Assembly: GCA_034766995.1 (NCBI GenBank)
Contig: CM068314.1
Span: 31,931,208-31,995,207 of the forward strand
Source: Acanthacorydalis orientalis
Lineage: Eukaryota > Arthropoda > Insecta > Megaloptera > Corydalidae
DNA: 64,000 nucleotides
Direction of reading: 5' to 3'
Positions 61,399 to 64,000 of the stretch are shown here, piece by piece. Below the pieces are notes generated by a model. That model was not told the DNA's origin and made no database searches. It saw nothing but the letters and a program-made list of their open reading frames with translations. The translations under genes were made by a program, and so were the position numbers. The stretch's first letter is position 1, and each line of letters begins with the position of its first letter.

Positions 61399-62871
61399 GA
61401 TGTTTAAGAGTAGACAGCTATAACCAAACTAAATAAACTCAAACTTCCATCAGGATAAATCCATTGATGGCATACGTTTATAGCACTGAAGTACTTTAAC
61501 TTGCAGCGTGGCGACCAGATAGACACATTTACTATTTTCCGCGAAACAAATTGATTTTGCCACACTTTAAAGCAGTGTATCGAATTTTATTTCATAGGCA
61601 CGGGCATCTGAGTTTAGTAGAATATACTGAAATACAAACAAATTAAATAAAATTCTACATAAAGCCGCTATATTTTATCGGACATTTGTTTATGAATGTA
61701 CATGTTCTTCACGTTGGAAGATAGAAAATGTATTTTGTAAAATGTAATATATGCATGTATATATATGTATATATATATATATATATATATCAAGTAACCC
61801 ATAAATAATGTTTTTTGCTTTGTCTGAGTTTAAGTACATAAGTGCATGCATGTATACAAGAAACGTTTATATTTTACGTTATACAGACATTTCTCGACAG
61901 TTTCTGTGAATTTTGACAAGTTAGCAGTGATCTGTTAATCTCTTACACTAAAAACAATTGTAAGTCGACGGAGAACATTTGAGAATAGTTTTTTTTTCAA
62001 ATGAAAAATAACTGTTGAATAGTCATACATATTTAAAAGATTTTCAGTAAAAAAAAATCAGTTGAAAAACTTGAAATATTGAAGTGTTACATCTAAAACT
62101 TTTTCTAAAGGTTAGTTGCTTTTAAATAAAATGAATTAATAATCTAATTAATGACATTCATAATAAAAATTTGAACAGCAGCTCATAACTGCTGAATGGT
62201 TTGAGAAATTGGGATTAGACAAAAAAAATAAAGCTCATAATATATCCTTTAAAATCGGGTATTCATTTTTTAATATTATCATCACCATTAATAATATATT
62301 TATACTAAAGTGTACTGAGTTTCTTCTTTTTGAGAGTAAAAAAAATTGAATAAGAAAAAAATCGAAAAATTTTCATTTTCTAAAAATAAATTATCCTTTG
62401 GAATAATTTAGTTTTTAAATAATAATAATTATTACTATCGAATGATATTTTAAAATATCAATTTCTTCAAACTGATAGATAATAATTATTTATATACGAA
62501 TATTATTATTTGAAAATGTTCATCCTATCTAAAAGTTACAATTTTAATATAATTATATATATATATATATATATATATTTTAAAAATATTAATATCTGTT
62601 AATCCCAAATGAAAATTTTATACAAATCTTCTTATTTAGAAATATTTAATAATACAAAGTTAACTATTTTTGTATGAGTGGTATGGATTCCGTTATAATG
62701 AATTAAAACTGTATACAATTAACTGGTTAAAATTTGATTTTTTATTTTTTTATTTTTGTTGTGTATAAATAGTTAATTCGTTTTTTTAAGACAAATATGT
62801 TTTTTTAATTTTCGTGGTCAATTTAAAATTTTAGTTAATATTTTTAAACAGAACTGAAAATATATTTTATT

Positions 62872-62939
<68 letters not shown>

Positions 62940-63617
62940 GTCCGTATATATTCAGTATAAGTAAGTGTACTATAATGATCAGCTTTTATCAAAATTGAAT
63001 TTTTATTAACATTTCATTACGTAGCATCAAAATAAATCAAACAACACTGACTCGACATGATATATAGAGCTTTTCGTTACATTTATAATAATGAGATTTT
63101 TATCGAAACATTATGGTGATTACATAAATTAACTTTACGTCTGTAATATAGACTAGTACGCTCTAGTCTTTTTCTTTATCATAGTTATGATTTATTATAC
63201 AAAGCTCTTTTGTGGATAATTTGATAATGTTGATATTTATTAATTATCAATAGTCAATAACATTTATATATTCAACAAAATGTAAAAACAACTTACATCA
63301 TTTTTAATTGAAATTCAATATATTATATGTTTAAAATTTAATATTTTTTAAGCACCTATAAATACAAAAATAATAAAATTACTACTACTGTAACTACATA
63401 GACATTTTTGAAGACTGTAAGCATATTTTATAATAACAATGTTATTATTCTCATTATAAGTCCATCAAAAATATTTACTTATGAGGTAAGCTTATTTTAA
63501 AATAATTAAAGTACGTTTTTTTGTGTTGAATAACAAAAACCATTATAAACTTTTGTAAATATATAAATTTTTATTTTTTATTTGTACATTTATAGTAATA
63601 TATTCCTATATATAAAT

Positions 63618-63685
<68 letters not shown>

Positions 63686-64000
63686 GAGAGAGAGGTATAT
63701 TAGATTATTCTTAAAATATGTAGTCATGAATATATAATAGTTGTGTATTAATGTATCAATTCTCATGAATTATAAATTGCATTTCATTTGGAATTATATC
63801 GTTAAAAACTATAATTTATTTAGAATTTTTGCACAATTTTTCATCATATATATAGAATAAATAAAAAAACTATTCACATAAAATCTCTATTTAAAAAAAT
63901 CTCTATTGTTTAATTTCCTGTTAAAAACCTAGACACCAATTAATTAAAATATAATGTTTAAAAATTAGAAAAAAAATCTTTTTTGCTATTAATATTGATT
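60791..64000. other. AT desert with (TA)n tracts
   Basis: TA microsatellites lie at 60893-60909, 61366-61395, 61747-61791, 62552-62580, 62873-62934 and 63618-63696 (ending in GAGAGA). A modest complex patch at 61440-61580 is the only non-desert part. No gene, TIR or coding remnant recognised. Confidence 0.7.

Overview
This is eukaryotic, very AT-rich DNA (by eye roughly a quarter G+C) with dozens of long (TA)n microsatellites, decayed mariner, pogo-like, hAT-like and piggyBac-like DNA transposons and 3' ends of non-LTR retrotransposons. There are no operons and no long open reading frames. The mix points to an insect, most plausibly a hymenopteran such as a bee, wasp or ant; that assignment is an inference from composition and repeat content. 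Nearly all reading frames are chance products of (TA)n tracts (runs of Tyr-Ile) or remnants of transposases and reverse transcriptases.

Layout. From 1 to 12 kb: AT desert with GC-richer islands, a 5' piggyBac remnant abutting the 3' end of a LINE (4.3-5.3 kb), and two copies of an unidentified 240-bp repeat (2.65 and 11.03 kb). From 12 to 30 kb: islands with E-boxes at 13.6 and 15.4 kb, an internally deleted mariner (16.2 kb), a TIR-bounded pogo-like MITE (19.6 kb), a hAT-like MITE (22.6 kb), a nested hairpin (24.25 kb) and a mariner-derived MITE (24.7 kb). From 30 to 38 kb: a hAT relic with an 8-bp target duplication (30.2 kb) and two LINE 3' fragments (36.6 and 37.7 kb).

The only convincing host gene is on the plus strand at 38.4-38.8 kb. 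A GC-rich island carries a TATA box about 30 bp before an initiator, then a short leader, then an exon encoding a signal peptide and the start of a coiled coil. The exon ends at a possible splice donor. No downstream exon was found in the remaining 25 kb. A secreted coiled-coil protein of scabrous type is my best guess, held weakly. Surrounding GC-richer islands in an otherwise gene-free region would fit distal regulatory elements of this gene, but conservation was not tested.

From 39 to 64 kb: gene-free AT-rich DNA with islands at 47.3, 49.2, 50.7-51.4, 54.3, 57.4-58.5 and 59.1 kb, a mariner 5' end (50.1 kb), a nearly full-length dead mariner (52.5 kb), a GC-rich hairpin-rich insert (55.1 kb), the second copy of the mariner-derived MITE (56.3 kb) and a LINE 3' end (60.2 kb). 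I saw no rRNA, no functional tRNA and no CRISPR array. I did not find evidence for a clearly novel biological system. The best candidates for something undescribed are the hairpin at 24.25 kb, the dispersed 240-bp repeat, the 20-bp tandem array at 19.2 kb, the GC-rich insert at 55.1 kb and the two-copy MITE family.
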